Assembly: GCA_900544115.1 (NCBI GenBank)
Contig: UQTW01000010.1
Location: 11,462 to 75,461, forward strand
From: an uncultured Collinsella sp.
GTDB taxonomy: Bacteria > Actinomycetota > Coriobacteriia > Coriobacteriales > Coriobacteriaceae
Length of the DNA: 64,000 bases
Reading direction: 5' to 3'
Every line of letters begins with the position of its first letter. Position 1 is the first letter of the stretch. Positions 25,097-34,017 of the stretch are shown here, piece after piece. The position numbers and the translations under genes are program-made. Under the pieces are notes generated by a model that was not told the origin of the DNA, made no database searches, and worked only from the letters and a program-made list of their open reading frames with translations.

Positions 25097-25720
25097 TCAC
25101 AACTCCAGACCCATCCGCTTCAAATAGTCACGAGCGTCAACGCCGCAGATATCTGGAAGGCATTTATCCACCAAAGAGCACCTTCGGCACTTATGGCTTC
25201 TAAGCGGCAGCGGGGTTTTCCGTTGCTCAAACAACGAGTGCATTCTTTGGCACAGCTGTTTGACTCTTTTCTTTAAAGCGAAATCAATGTCAACTTTTTC
25301 TCTTCGTCGTGTTTCACCATAGAACAGATACCCCTCATCGATTGAAAGGCCCAGCATTTCCTCGAGGCACATTGCCTGTGCCGCCACTTGGATCCGGTCC
25401 CAATCTTCGATTTTTGGCTTACCTACCTTGTATTCAACCGGACGAACAGAACCGCCTTCAGCACCGAGCCTGTATTCGACAATATCGGCTATGCCATAGA
25501 TTCCTAAAGAATGGCTAACAAGCCTGACCCTTCGCTCGCAACGAAAACCCCGCAGCGTTGAATATCCCTTAGTGTCAGCACGAGCGTGAAACAGATCCCC
25601 TCGAACCGTATCGAAGCTATCAGACCACTCCTGCTCAAGATGGATCAGAGCCCACTGACGCTCACAGTATGCAATATGCTGTAGCCCAGAAAGCGCCAGC
25701 AGGTCATCATCACCAAACAT
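25097..25720 (-). CDS. cas4: CRISPR-associated exonuclease Cas4
   Basis: A 207-residue RecB-like nuclease that helps choose PAM-bearing prespacers. A first Fe-S cysteine lies in AYCERQWALIHLEQEW, a GIADIVEYR segment and VRPVEYKVGKP (catalytic Asp, Glu, Lys) form the nuclease core, and the C-terminus CRRCSLVDKC gives three more cysteines for the cluster. Twelve nt separate it from cas1. Confidence 0.95.
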   Translation of the reverse strand: MFGDDDLLALSGLQHIAYCERQWALIHLEQEWSDSFDTVRGDLFHARADTKGYSTLRGFRCERRVRLVSHSLGIYGIADIVEYRLGAEGGSVRPVEYKVGKPKIEDWDRIQVAAQAMCLEEMLGLSIDEGYLFYGETRRREKVDIDFALKKRVKQLCQRMHSLFEQRKTPLPLRSHKCRRCSLVDKCLPDICGVDARDYLKRMGLEL

Positions 25721-25722
25721 AG

Positions 25723-26628
25723 TTATGCTCGCGGGGAAATATACTCAATAATGTCTGCCGTAACCCCCTCGGGCATTTCTCCGACTTCAATCTGATAGTC
25801 GGCATAAGAGCGGGCTTCCTGGCCCTCAGGAATCACTCGCTTGGCCTTAACGGCATCAAACAACGCATGGGCCGGCGCGTTGCCAAGCTTGCTCTCGTGC
25901 TTAAATACGATGAGCTTACGGGAAGACATAAGCCCTCGTGCCGCGCTATGATCGTTCTCGAACATATTCATGAGGGCCTCAAACAGCAAGTCGAGGTCGT
26001 CTTGATCAAACCCGGTCTTTTCGGCCAATGACGCCGAGACAAATCCGTCCATGCGATACAAACCATACGGAATGTACTGCTTGCGTCCCATCGTCCTTTC
26101 CTTCTCGGCATCTTTTGCATTGGTGACCGCCATACGCGTGATACTCATTTCGAGCGGAAGGACCGGATCAACCGACTCGGCAAAACAAAGCTGCACCGGC
26201 CCTCGCACCTGGCCGCAGTTAACCTCTGTCGTCATTACAGCCCCAAACGTACGAATGTCATAAAAGTTGTCCATCATGAACTGCGTCACTTTGAGCCGGT
26301 CTTCCATCGACTTGGGCAATTTCTTGGATTGCGGCTTCATATCGTTATGCTGGTAGGCGAGCTCATTTTGCTCGTTAAGGACCGCGCCCTCTTTCACATA
26401 GACATAAAAGCGATGTCCTCCGGAGACCGACCAATCCTCACCTTGATCAGCAACCAGTTCGACATAGTTGCGAATCTTGCGCTTGATGCACACATCCGAA
26501 ACTATGCCCCTGCTGGTCTCCGGATCAAGACGAGGAAGATTTCCTGCATCGGGATCGCCATTAGGATTGCCGTTTTTCACGTCGAAGAAAAGCGTGAACT
26601 CATAGCGATTCTTGATTGGCTCTGACAT
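25723..26628 (-). CDS. cas7: Type I-C Cascade backbone Cas7 (Csd2)
   Basis: A 301-residue RRM protein that coats the crRNA. It begins NRYEFTLFFDVKNGNPNGDP...DPETSRGIVSDVCIKRKIRNY, the defining Csd2 N-terminus, and includes MTTEVNCGQVRGPVQLCF and KEGAVLNEQNE. Two nt upstream of cas4. AAAGGAACAATCC precedes the ATG. Confidence 0.97.
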   Translation of the reverse strand: MSEPIKNRYEFTLFFDVKNGNPNGDPDAGNLPRLDPETSRGIVSDVCIKRKIRNYVELVADQGEDWSVSGGHRFYVYVKEGAVLNEQNELAYQHNDMKPQSKKLPKSMEDRLKVTQFMMDNFYDIRTFGAVMTTEVNCGQVRGPVQLCFAESVDPVLPLEMSITRMAVTNAKDAEKERTMGRKQYIPYGLYRMDGFVSASLAEKTGFDQDDLDLLFEALMNMFENDHSAARGLMSSRKLIVFKHESKLGNAPAHALFDAVKAKRVIPEGQEARSYADYQIEVGEMPEGVTADIIEYISPRA

Positions 26629-26661
26629 GGATTGTTCCTTTCCTCTAAAGATAACGTTGCA

Positions 26662-28449
26662 CTATTCCTCAACCGATGAAACCACTTCGCGCTCTTCGGG
26701 CTCCTTGCGCACAAAACTGCTCTGCCTCTGCTGGTAATAGCCGATAAAAAAGGCTCCTTGATCATTCATGCCAAGCGTCCGCGGAAACAATCCATCGTTG
26801 CCGTTCAATTTGCCAACAATCTCATCAAGATCTTTTTGAATGCCAACGGCCATACCTCGCTTTCCGGGCATTTTTTCGATTTTTGAAAGATGGTTTTGAC
26901 AATTGGCCAGCAACCGCGGAAAAACACGTGTCGGCGTTGTCGATGCTGCCCCAATGTACTTATCGCGAACGGTTGCATTTACGCCATCCCCCAAAGCGGC
27001 TCGTTGCGCCCGCTCAATAACGGCAAATAATCTACCGAGCACGTAACCCTGGTTGGCGTTTTCCCTATCAAGTGACACCGTGTACTCCTTTTCTCCTGCC
27101 GCGCTTTTCTTTCTAATTTGTCGGTTAAGACAGCCCTTAAGCAATGCTGCTCGCTGCCCCATATCCCAACGGTTTCTCGATGCGTGGTCTGCCCTCATAC
27201 GCGTTAGCACAGAAGCTTGTAAAGCCCTAGGAAAGAGACTTCCGCCCAGCATTGCGTCAAAACAGCCATGCAACAATGTCGAAGGAATGGCCGCGCCCTC
27301 CCCCAGTGGTGCTATTTGTCGAAGCAGACTTTTTAGCGAGGCGGGCTTAACATCGACCATCTCAATATCTTTCAAATACTGAATTAGGTTTTCGGCGAGT
27401 TTTCCATAGGATTCAACCTTGAAATACCTAATCGATAGTCGTGCTGCGTTTGGTGCCACGCCGACCATATAAAACTTTGTCGACGGCACAGAAGGCATCG
27501 GAGCATATCCCTGACGTATCGACTGGAGATCTCCGCGCACCTGGTCAAGTGTCCGTGCGTCCTCAGCACGCGATCCGTTGCGTTCTTGTTTAAAGCCCAA
27601 AAGCGCAGTTATCACACCAGTCGGCCGCAGTGTTGGCCCATCAGTCCAACAGATAAAGAGTGTGTCACCGATACTCACTCGATGGCTATCATCTTTTGAA
27701 AGGTACCTAAGCGCAGTTCCCGACTTGAATGCCGCAGCCTCTGAAATCGAAGCGTTATAGGTGCCGCGCTTCCCATAAGACTCAAAAGCCGAGCAATTAA
27801 AGGACACCAAGCTTGCTCCCGCAGACTGAGCGCCGGGAAATCCCGTAACTTGAGGATACAATCTGGCGATTAAACCATGCTCTCCCGTAATGGCACACTG
27901 TCCTTTAGTCGCGTCCGCGCTTGCCGTCGCAGCTCTATACAGGTCCCATAAACGCGCTATATCTGGCATTTCATGAATAAGCTTGTTTTCTGGCGCATAT
28001 TCAAAAACAACAAAAGAGCTTGCAATTACACCGGCGTCATCGCTCGACAACTCATACGCCTGAGGCCCCCGATCAAAGAAAGCGAGCACCGCTCGTGCTG
28101 CGGGATTATTAGACTCCGCAAGCACCTTTTTATGCAATGCGGCAGAGGCGCTAAACTTTTCCTCGCCCCTCGCCTTGCCCAGGCAAAACAAATAACAGCC
28201 GTTATCACACAGAAAAAACGGTTGAATTCCCGAGGTCCTTGATGCATGTTCAGGCACAATCCGTTTAACAAACCGCCTTTGTTCCTTGCCTTCTCCGACT
28301 ACATACGGAATTACGCCCGTCGTACGTCCATTGTCATCAATTCGAATACGATACGAAACGTTTTCGACACTCCACCCCATCCCTGGAATCTTGATTTCCG
28401 GATCAGCAGCCAATCGATCATAAAGATTAGCTAGTTCTTGCAGAATCAT
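26662..28449 (-). CDS. cas8c: Type I-C large subunit Cas8c (Csd1)
   Basis: A 595-residue protein that recognises the PAM and recruits Cas3. It starts MILQELANLYDRLAADPEIK and shows Csd1 features: RFVKRIVPEHASRTSGIQPFFLCDNGCY, LVSFNCSAFESYGKRGTYNASIS, FYMVGVAPNAARLSIRYFKVE, GYVLGRLFAVIERAQ and a C-terminal FIGYYQQRQ. In I-C systems an internal start within cas8c often yields the small subunit Cas11c; internal Mets exist in the C-terminal third but I cannot pick one. Its ATG overlaps the cas5 stop (ATGA). Confidence 0.96.
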   Translation of the reverse strand: MILQELANLYDRLAADPEIKIPGMGWSVENVSYRIRIDDNGRTTGVIPYVVGEGKEQRRFVKRIVPEHASRTSGIQPFFLCDNGCYLFCLGKARGEEKFSASAALHKKVLAESNNPAARAVLAFFDRGPQAYELSSDDAGVIASSFVVFEYAPENKLIHEMPDIARLWDLYRAATASADATKGQCAITGEHGLIARLYPQVTGFPGAQSAGASLVSFNCSAFESYGKRGTYNASISEAAAFKSGTALRYLSKDDSHRVSIGDTLFICWTDGPTLRPTGVITALLGFKQERNGSRAEDARTLDQVRGDLQSIRQGYAPMPSVPSTKFYMVGVAPNAARLSIRYFKVESYGKLAENLIQYLKDIEMVDVKPASLKSLLRQIAPLGEGAAIPSTLLHGCFDAMLGGSLFPRALQASVLTRMRADHASRNRWDMGQRAALLKGCLNRQIRKKSAAGEKEYTVSLDRENANQGYVLGRLFAVIERAQRAALGDGVNATVRDKYIGAASTTPTRVFPRLLANCQNHLSKIEKMPGKRGMAVGIQKDLDEIVGKLNGNDGLFPRTLGMNDQGAFFIGYYQQRQSSFVRKEPEEREVVSSVEE

Positions 28450-29099
28450 CGCTTCACCTCCCGCCGTGAAGTATCGATGACGCCATTTTTCATAACAGCC
28501 CGATAGAACATCGGCTCCATGCTGTTTTTAAAATCGATGTCATACAGCATGAATCCCAGGTCAAACCGGTCAATGTCTTGGTAGTACGACTCGACAGTTC
28601 CGTCTTCGACAAGCGACACCGTAGCCGGAAACTCCCTGCATCCCAAATAGGGCTGATTGAAACACTGTCCCTTTCGAAGCCTTCGCAACGCAATGTTGTA
28701 GTGTTTTTCGGGCGTGTCAGATTCACCCGCTCGCGCTGTCATTTCAAAATGGGCCGTGACGATATACGCAACATCCTTGAGATACATGGTGGCCCGCTGC
28801 TGGCGATCAGCCATTACGTCTACATATACAGGCACGTTTTTTGAATAGGCAGCCTTTGCGTTTTGATAGCTCAGCTTGCTTGCCAGTTCATTACGCCTAA
28901 ATGTGTCAAAACGTATTTCGTTCACGACCTGGATACTGTCAATCTTCCAAGCGATTGCCGGCTTCCAATAGACAGCCTCAAGTATTCCTCGTGCAGCAGA
29001 CGGCGTTATGACGTCATAGCTTACGCGCTCAGTCTTCATCTCGGGGCGCGTAAAACATGCTCGATCTCCACTAATAAGCACCTTGATTCCAAATCCCAT
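28446..29099 (-). CDS. cas5: Type I-C Cas5 (Cas5c/Csd5), crRNA-processing subunit
   Basis: A 217-residue protein. It has the Cas5 N-terminus GFGIKVLISGDRACFTRPEMKTERVSYDVITPSAARGILEA with a bound-RNA glycine region, and C-terminal HYNIALRRLRKGQCFNQPYLGCREFPATV. There is no cas6 in the locus; in I-C systems Cas5c itself cuts the repeat RNA. Length and context fit. Confidence 0.95.
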   Translation of the reverse strand: MGFGIKVLISGDRACFTRPEMKTERVSYDVITPSAARGILEAVYWKPAIAWKIDSIQVVNEIRFDTFRRNELASKLSYQNAKAAYSKNVPVYVDVMADRQQRATMYLKDVAYIVTAHFEMTARAGESDTPEKHYNIALRRLRKGQCFNQPYLGCREFPATVSLVEDGTVESYYQDIDRFDLGFMLYDIDFKNSMEPMFYRAVMKNGVIDTSRREVKR

Positions 29100-29120
29100 T
29101 TTTGTCCTCCCTTCAATCCT

Positions 29121-31394
29121 CTAGCCAACGAGCGTCAAGAGCTCCTCCTCTCCAAATCGATAACCCACCTTGTCGTCGTAGACGATCCGGCATCCATCAC
29201 AAGCATTAAGAATCTTGAACGGCGCCAATTCTTCGATATATCCCGCTTGCTCAAGATCTCTAATCTCCCTTTCTCTCAGACTCAAGCTGAATCGTTGGGC
29301 GGGCCGTGCCAATGCACCTGGCTCGAGCACATTTAGCATGTCTTGATATAGTCTTTCCGCTTCGTCGCCCCAGCGCACAAATACAGGAAGAGACTCATCT
29401 GGCATGAACCGGTATTTCTCTGCGATTGTTGCAAACGGCATTATTTCTAACGATGATTCCAAATCTGCATTGCAACAAATCATGCTCAAGATTTGATAAG
29501 CATCCAGTTCCTCATCACTCGAGTAGCGCATCTTAAAGAACGGCTCTATGGCACCGGAATCAATGACTCCGTCCCTCTCCCGAAGAATCGCCCGCGTAGC
29601 CTCCCTTTGCTTTGCAAGCCAGGAGGTTGTTCTGAATAGTGTTCCATCTTCTTTTAAGCACTCGAAGATATAGACAGGAACCGGCTCTTTAATCGACCCC
29701 TCGCGATTGCATCGCCCCGCAGCCTGGAACAGAGAATCAACTCCGGCAAGCTCGCGATAAACAACCGGAAAGTCAATATCGACTCCCGCTTCGATAAGCT
29801 GCGTGGACATCACATGACACGGTCTATTCGCTGCCAGCAGTGCCTTTATTTTTTTAAGATCGCGCATGCGATGATCAGGTGTCTTGTTTGTCGACAGGCA
29901 GAAGCACGACGCCCCCGCGACACCGCCCTCAAGACGCTGTGCCACACCACGATAAAGTTCCCGAGCCTCCGTCTTGTTTCCGACAATACAGAGCGCCTGT
30001 TTTTCAGAAGCAAGCCGATCGCACAGCTGGTCCATAGTCAATATCCCGAGATTATTAAAGTATGTTCTATCGCCGAACACCTCATTAAAGCCAGCTCTGT
30101 CTGCAACAATCTCTTGAGGAGTTTCTTTAAAAGGCCAGATATCTTTGAAGTACGGCTGCGTTGCCGTACAGAGCACACAAGTTACGCCACAAGAACGAAC
30201 AAGCATTTCAAGCATCGCCAGCGTCGGCTTGAGCACTCCATCGGGGAGTGACTGCGCTTCGTCGAGGACCAGGACGCTCTTTGCGATATTGTGCACTTTC
30301 CTGCTCTTGCCGGGTTTATTTGAAAATAGAGATTCAAACAGCTGGACATTCGTCGTAACAATGATGGGCGCATCCCAGTTTTGTGTTGCAAGCCTTTCGT
30401 GTTGAGCGCGTTCTGGATCAACGGCCTCGAAATCGTAATTTGAATGGTGCTCTAGTACATTCTGGGCGCCAAAAACATCACGCAGCACATCTGCTGTCTG
30501 TTCAATTAGGTTTGTATACGGAAGCGCAATGACGATACGTTGCAGACCGTGCCTCTTGGCGTGCGCAAGCGCAAAACCCACAACCGAGAGAGTCTTTCCT
30601 CCCCCAGTAGGAACCCGAAGCGTGAAGAACCCCTGCGGGCTTTTCGCTGCCACCATGCATTGATTTCGAACGGAGCCACGACAGGCATTGAGTTCATTGT
30701 TCTCCGCTGCGCCGCAAAGACGTGCCATGTAAGAATCGTACTTTGTAAGCAATCCATCCATGGAATCAACCGTGGCCGATCGCAGATGTGAATTGTCGGG
30801 TGCCATGAACCGCTCTGTATCGAGATAATCAGCATCGACAAGACAGGAAAACAGGATCTTCGTTAGCAAATAAGCTTGGAATTGCCCCTCTTTGTCAATC
30901 TCGCCAGAATCCGACAAACCACGCTGAATGAATTCAATTAATTCCCTCGATAGTTTTCCGGCACTTTTTCCTAGCTGGTTACGCATATTCCGAACAACAG
31001 TGGCGTCGATAGCGTCCAGCAGATCTGTTCTCTTTAATTTCGACCTTAGGGAAGACAATCCTGACTCACTCGTAAGCCCATTGGATAGGCCGGAATGGTG
31101 GCCCGCCACAGCGTAGGCAAGGGGGTAGCCAACCTCACGCAACTTCCCATACGCTACGATGGCCCCCACAGACGAATGATCGACCTTGGCCGGTGAGCCT
31201 TCAAGACGCAGCTGAAACGCCTGGCAGGCCTTCCCCGCATCATGCAAGGCTCCAACCGCAATCCCCAGCTGTTCAGCGCCAACAGCATCCGCGAAAAAGC
31301 CACTTAGCTTCGATACGTTTGAAAGATGCTCTTTAAGCGTTTGCCATTCGCTTTTTTCAGCACCGTCAATACTATGAGCATAGTAGACGTCCAT
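29121..31394 (-). CDS. cas3: CRISPR-associated helicase-nuclease Cas3
   Basis: A 757-residue effector that unwinds and degrades target DNA. An HD nuclease domain lies at the N-terminus (KEHLSNVSKLSGFFA, LHDAGK, DHSSVGA, AGHHSG). The SF2 helicase follows, with P-loop VPTGGGKTL, ALPYTNLIEQTADVL, a DEAQ box (LVLDEAQSLPDG), LCTATQPYF, STQLIEAGVDID and QAAGRCNREG. ATG 31394 has GGAGGTGGCA before it; the ATG at 31406 overlaps that site. All catalytic motifs look intact. First gene of the cas operon. Confidence 0.97.
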   Translation of the reverse strand: MDVYYAHSIDGAEKSEWQTLKEHLSNVSKLSGFFADAVGAEQLGIAVGALHDAGKACQAFQLRLEGSPAKVDHSSVGAIVAYGKLREVGYPLAYAVAGHHSGLSNGLTSESGLSSLRSKLKRTDLLDAIDATVVRNMRNQLGKSAGKLSRELIEFIQRGLSDSGEIDKEGQFQAYLLTKILFSCLVDADYLDTERFMAPDNSHLRSATVDSMDGLLTKYDSYMARLCGAAENNELNACRGSVRNQCMVAAKSPQGFFTLRVPTGGGKTLSVVGFALAHAKRHGLQRIVIALPYTNLIEQTADVLRDVFGAQNVLEHHSNYDFEAVDPERAQHERLATQNWDAPIIVTTNVQLFESLFSNKPGKSRKVHNIAKSVLVLDEAQSLPDGVLKPTLAMLEMLVRSCGVTCVLCTATQPYFKDIWPFKETPQEIVADRAGFNEVFGDRTYFNNLGILTMDQLCDRLASEKQALCIVGNKTEARELYRGVAQRLEGGVAGASCFCLSTNKTPDHRMRDLKKIKALLAANRPCHVMSTQLIEAGVDIDFPVVYRELAGVDSLFQAAGRCNREGSIKEPVPVYIFECLKEDGTLFRTTSWLAKQREATRAILRERDGVIDSGAIEPFFKMRYSSDEELDAYQILSMICCNADLESSLEIMPFATIAEKYRFMPDESLPVFVRWGDEAERLYQDMLNVLEPGALARPAQRFSLSLREREIRDLEQAGYIEELAPFKILNACDGCRIVYDDKVGYRFGEEELLTLVG

Positions 31395-31474
31395 TGCCAC
31401 CTCCAATGAATTCGAGGATACATGGTTGTGCGGACATCTTTTTCAATTAGTATAAACTTCAAGTTTTATTATGA

Positions 31475-31509
31475 TTAAAAAGGCCCGGTGAACGGTCAAT
31501 TCACCGGGC
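31475..31509 (-). terminator. Terminator upstream of cas3
   Basis: GCCCGGTGAA / TTCACCGGGC perfect 10-bp stem with a 7-nt loop, then CTTTTTAAT on the minus strand. It would stop minus-strand transcription arriving from the relic region at 31541-31740 before it enters cas3. Confidence 0.75.
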
Positions 31510-31540
31510 TGAGCGATTCCAGCTGCTCATAATAAAACTT

Positions 31541-31569
31541 GTTTCAATCCACACCGCACAAGCGATGAC
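31541..31569 (-). CRISPR. Degenerate single CRISPR-repeat relic upstream of cas3
   Basis: GTTTCAATCCAC (31541-31552) equals the first 12 plus-strand bases of the array repeat, and GCGATGAC (31562-31569) resembles its end; the centre is decayed. A further GAGCTTGTTTC at 31721-31731 may be another trace. No spacer can be assigned with confidence. Other sequence in 31570-31733 holds nothing recognisable. Confidence 0.45.
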
Positions 31570-31733
31570 AGCACAAGCGACTTATACCGGAAACGCCTGC
31601 CAATAGTATACAGAGCAATGCAAAGCCCCGTGCGTTCCAGATTTAGTCTGTGGAAGCCCCCGGGTTTGCCGTCACTGAGGTTCATACGCGATTCGAGAGA
31701 GCCGCCCAACCGTCACGGTAGAGCTTGTTTCTT

Positions 31734-31872
31734 TATCTCAATCTGTAACAGTTAGGTAGACATATTCCTCCCTGCTGTTACAGATTGAGATAAACGGACT
31801 GACCCTCGACCTTCTGTCTGGATCTGTAACAATTAGAAGCGAATTACCCATCTTGGTATTACAGATTGAGAC
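31734..31872. repeat. REPIN-like cluster C: two TCTCAATCTGTAACAG inverted pairs
   Basis: Palindromes at 31734-31793 and 31816-31872, 82 bp apart; the second has mutated arms (GTCTGGATCTGTAAC, TATTACAGATTGAGAC). Same unit, spacing and alternation as clusters A and B. It lies between the cas relic and the tRNA-Thr attachment site. Confidence 0.82.
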
Positions 31873-31915
31873 AAACCGAAAACGGAATGGCCGCTGACCC
31901 GATGGCACACCACCT

Positions 31916-31957
31916 AAAAAGAAACGGGCCCTGTCCCACAAAAGGGAACAGAGCCCG
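31916..31957 (-). terminator. Original terminator of the tRNA-Thr locus
   Basis: GGGCTCTGTTCCC pairs with GGGACAGGGCCC on the minus strand, followed by GTTTCTTTTT. It lies directly beyond the displaced tRNA 3' half at 31964, so it is the pre-integration terminator of tRNA-Thr. Confidence 0.7.
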
Positions 31958-31963
31958 AAACTC

Positions 31964-32009
31964 TCATGGAGCCAGTGACAGGAATCGAACCTGCAACCCA
32001 CTGATTACA
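31964..32009. other. Attachment site, left (46-bp direct repeat, tRNA-Thr 3' half)
   Basis: 46 bases identical to 45930-45975, from TCATGGAGCC to CTGATTACA. They represent the 3' half of tRNA-Thr(TGT) from anticodon loop to beyond the discriminator. Sequence diverges immediately on both sides. This is the classic footprint of tyrosine-recombinase integration in a tRNA gene. Confidence 0.93.
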
Positions 32010-32122
32010 TCGGTGTCCTTATCGTTTATTAACGTTCATCTGCGACTATGCCGACCGTGACCTCGCGTTTTTCTTTCATTTTCCGCCTATAGTCTCACTT
32101 GAGACGTCTCCGAAACAGTCAA

Positions 32123-32154
32123 ATTGCACAGTCATTGCACACGTGATTGCACAC
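32123..32154. promoter_or_regulatory. Arm-type integrase binding sites, left end
   Basis: Three direct repeats ATTGCACA at 32123, 32134 and 32146 (11-12 bp period, one helical turn), just inside attL and before the integrase start. The matching trio is at 45840-45872. They probably bind the integrase N-terminal domain and may also repress its promoter. Confidence 0.7.
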
Positions 32155-32163
32155 GGAGGAACA

Positions 32164-33372
32164 ATGGAAGAGAAATACGCTACTTCATCTATGTATAAGT
32201 ACATGAACGACCGCTGGCGCGCACAATTCCCCTACTTCGAGGACAGCGTCTGGCGCAAGAAGACCCAGCTTCTTGAGCATCGAGGCCGCGATAAGGGTCG
32301 AAGCCATAAACATCGTGATGCCGCCATGGTGGAAGCCGAGGCAATCCGTGCTCATCTGAATGCAGAAGCGGAAGCCGAGGCGATGAAGCCAGCAGATTCG
32401 ATATCAGTTTCCGAACTAGTGTCTAGCTATATAACAATGGAGTGCGCCGACATCGCACGCTCCACCGCAACCGGCTATTCAGGCATGCTCCGCCGAAACA
32501 TCGAACCATATATTGGCAGCATCCCCCTAGAGGACCTAACTGAAGAAGACGTTCAGGAATGGGTCAACGTAATGGCGAAGAAGCACGCGAGATCAACTGC
32601 ATGCAATTCCCTTAGGCTGCTGCGGGGCTCATTGAAGTACGGACTGAGGAAAAAGCTCGTATCTGAAAATGTGGCCGCATGGGCAAAGGTTCCTAAGAAC
32701 GAGGATGCCAACTACGGACGTCCGAATTCACTTACCGGAAGGGAAAGGGCCCGCGTCCTAAACACCCTCAATGCATCCATAGATGTCCCGGCAATTCTAG
32801 CTGCGAAAATCGCCCTGTATACAGGACTCCGTCGAGGCGAACTATGCGCCCTGAAGTGGAAATGTGTCGACTTTTCCCATTCCTCAATTCGTGTTGAAGC
32901 CGCAATCGGACATACCGACACCGAGTTCTACATCAAAGGCCCTAAAAGCGTCAGCAGCAGACGGACGATTCCGAATTGTCCGGAGGACCTCATGCACGAC
33001 CTAGCCGCGCGCAAGCGAAACATGGAAGAAGAATGCGCCAGGCCTGGAATTGAATTCAGAGGGGAGCTATTCGTGCTGGGCTTTCCCGACGGCTCGTTCC
33101 TCAAGCCGCCCAGGGTCAATGACGCTTGGCGTGCGCTGTCTAAGGCGCTGAACCTTCACGGGGTATTAAATAGGAACACGGTAACCTTCCATGACCTAAG
33201 GCACAGCTTCGCAACATACGCTGTCGCCAACGGCATAGACCCAAGAACGCTCGCAAGCCTGATGGGTCACTCCAAAGCCTCCATGACCCTAGATAGATAC
33301 GCCAGCGTCGACCCCAAAGCAACTGCATCGGCAATGGACGCCCTCGGATGCCTTTATAAGAGCGCCTCATAG
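32164..33372 (+). CDS. Tyrosine recombinase / integrase of the mobile element
   Basis: A 402-residue phage-type integrase. N-terminal arm-binding region (MEEKYATSSMYKYMNDRWRA), SAM-like core-binding domain (VSELVSSYITMECADIARST) and catalytic domain with Arg in YTGLRRGELCALKW, HxxR in HDLRHSFATYA, His in LMGHSKASM and Tyr in TLDRYASVD. All catalytic residues are present. ATG 32164 follows CACGGAGGAACA; a longer frame from 32143 reads through the arm sites and is not used. It sits 155 bp inside attL, in outward-to-inward orientation. Confidence 0.95.
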   Translation: MEEKYATSSMYKYMNDRWRAQFPYFEDSVWRKKTQLLEHRGRDKGRSHKHRDAAMVEAEAIRAHLNAEAEAEAMKPADSISVSELVSSYITMECADIARSTATGYSGMLRRNIEPYIGSIPLEDLTEEDVQEWVNVMAKKHARSTACNSLRLLRGSLKYGLRKKLVSENVAAWAKVPKNEDANYGRPNSLTGRERARVLNTLNASIDVPAILAAKIALYTGLRRGELCALKWKCVDFSHSSIRVEAAIGHTDTEFYIKGPKSVSSRRTIPNCPEDLMHDLAARKRNMEEECARPGIEFRGELFVLGFPDGSFLKPPRVNDAWRALSKALNLHGVLNRNTVTFHDLRHSFATYAVANGIDPRTLASLMGHSKASMTLDRYASVDPKATASAMDALGCLYKSAS

Positions 33373-33563
33373 TATTCAAAAACCGGATAGGGCCTAACCG
33401 AAGGCCGCGATACTGCGTCGCGGCCTTTCCCATGCCTTTCCGTAGTAAGTCATTTCAGTCCATCGGGTCCGTATCGTCCGTCATGACCGCGTTTTTGAAT
33501 CCGTCGCCCAAGACGCTCCAGACTAGATCTCGAAGAGACGCAGCAGACGGAAAGGAGGTCGAA

Positions 33564-33770
33564 ATGGAAGTTGAGAACAAACGCATCACTCTTGATGCTT
33601 TTCGCACGATGCCGGACATCGTCGATCCGATGCCGGTCGCCCATCTGCTCGGCATCAGCGACCGCTCCGTTTACAGGCTCTGCCAGAACGGAACGTTCAA
33701 AGCCGTGAAATGCGGGAAGCTGTGGCGCATCAATCGCGACAGCGTACTTAGCTACATCGGCGTCAATTGA
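33564..33770 (+). CDS. Excisionase-family small DNA-binding protein
   Basis: A 68-residue protein with one winged helix-turn-helix of the HTH_17 type: DPMPVAHLLGISDRSVYRLCQNGTFKAVKCGKLWRINRDSVLSYI. AAAGGAGGTCGAA precedes the ATG at 33564. Its position after the integrase suggests it directs excision, as Xis proteins do, although HTH_17 proteins can also be simple regulators. 33373-33563 holds no other gene. Confidence 0.75.
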   Translation: MEVENKRITLDAFRTMPDIVDPMPVAHLLGISDRSVYRLCQNGTFKAVKCGKLWRINRDSVLSYIGVN

Positions 33771-33813
33771 ATGGAGCAAGCGCCGGCTTAGACCAACTGG
33801 GGTCGGAGCAAGC

Positions 33814-33972
33814 ATGGGTATCAACAAATCCAACGCCGGACCCATTGAACTAATTGCAGAGTTGATTGGTTTCTATGCCGTCCAGACAAATAACGAGCTC
33901 ATCGCATATGCGCCCTTGCCGGCGGTTAAAGCGCCAAAAGGCTATCCGATCACATGCACGGAAGACGAATAG
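33814..33972 (+). CDS. Small hypothetical protein (52 aa)
   Basis: Reads MGINKSNAGPIELIAELIGF... and ends TCTEDE. GTCGGAGCAAGC before the ATG gives a fair ribosome binding site, and a strong terminator follows 6 nt after the stop. It has a hydrophobic middle and an acidic tail, and no recognisable domain. Likely co-transcribed with the excisionase-like gene. Confidence 0.5.
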   Translation: MGINKSNAGPIELIAELIGFYAVQTNNELIAYAPLPAVKAPKGYPITCTEDE

Positions 33973-33978
33973 ACACCG

Positions 33979-34004
33979 CAGGGGGCCAAACGGCCCCCTG
34001 TTTT
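33979..34004 (+). terminator. Rho-independent terminator
   Basis: CAGGGGGCC, 4-nt loop AAAC, GGCCCCCTG, then TTTT. Separates the int/xis unit from the mobilization genes. Confidence 0.88.
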
Positions 34005-34017
34005 ATGAGGAGACCCT

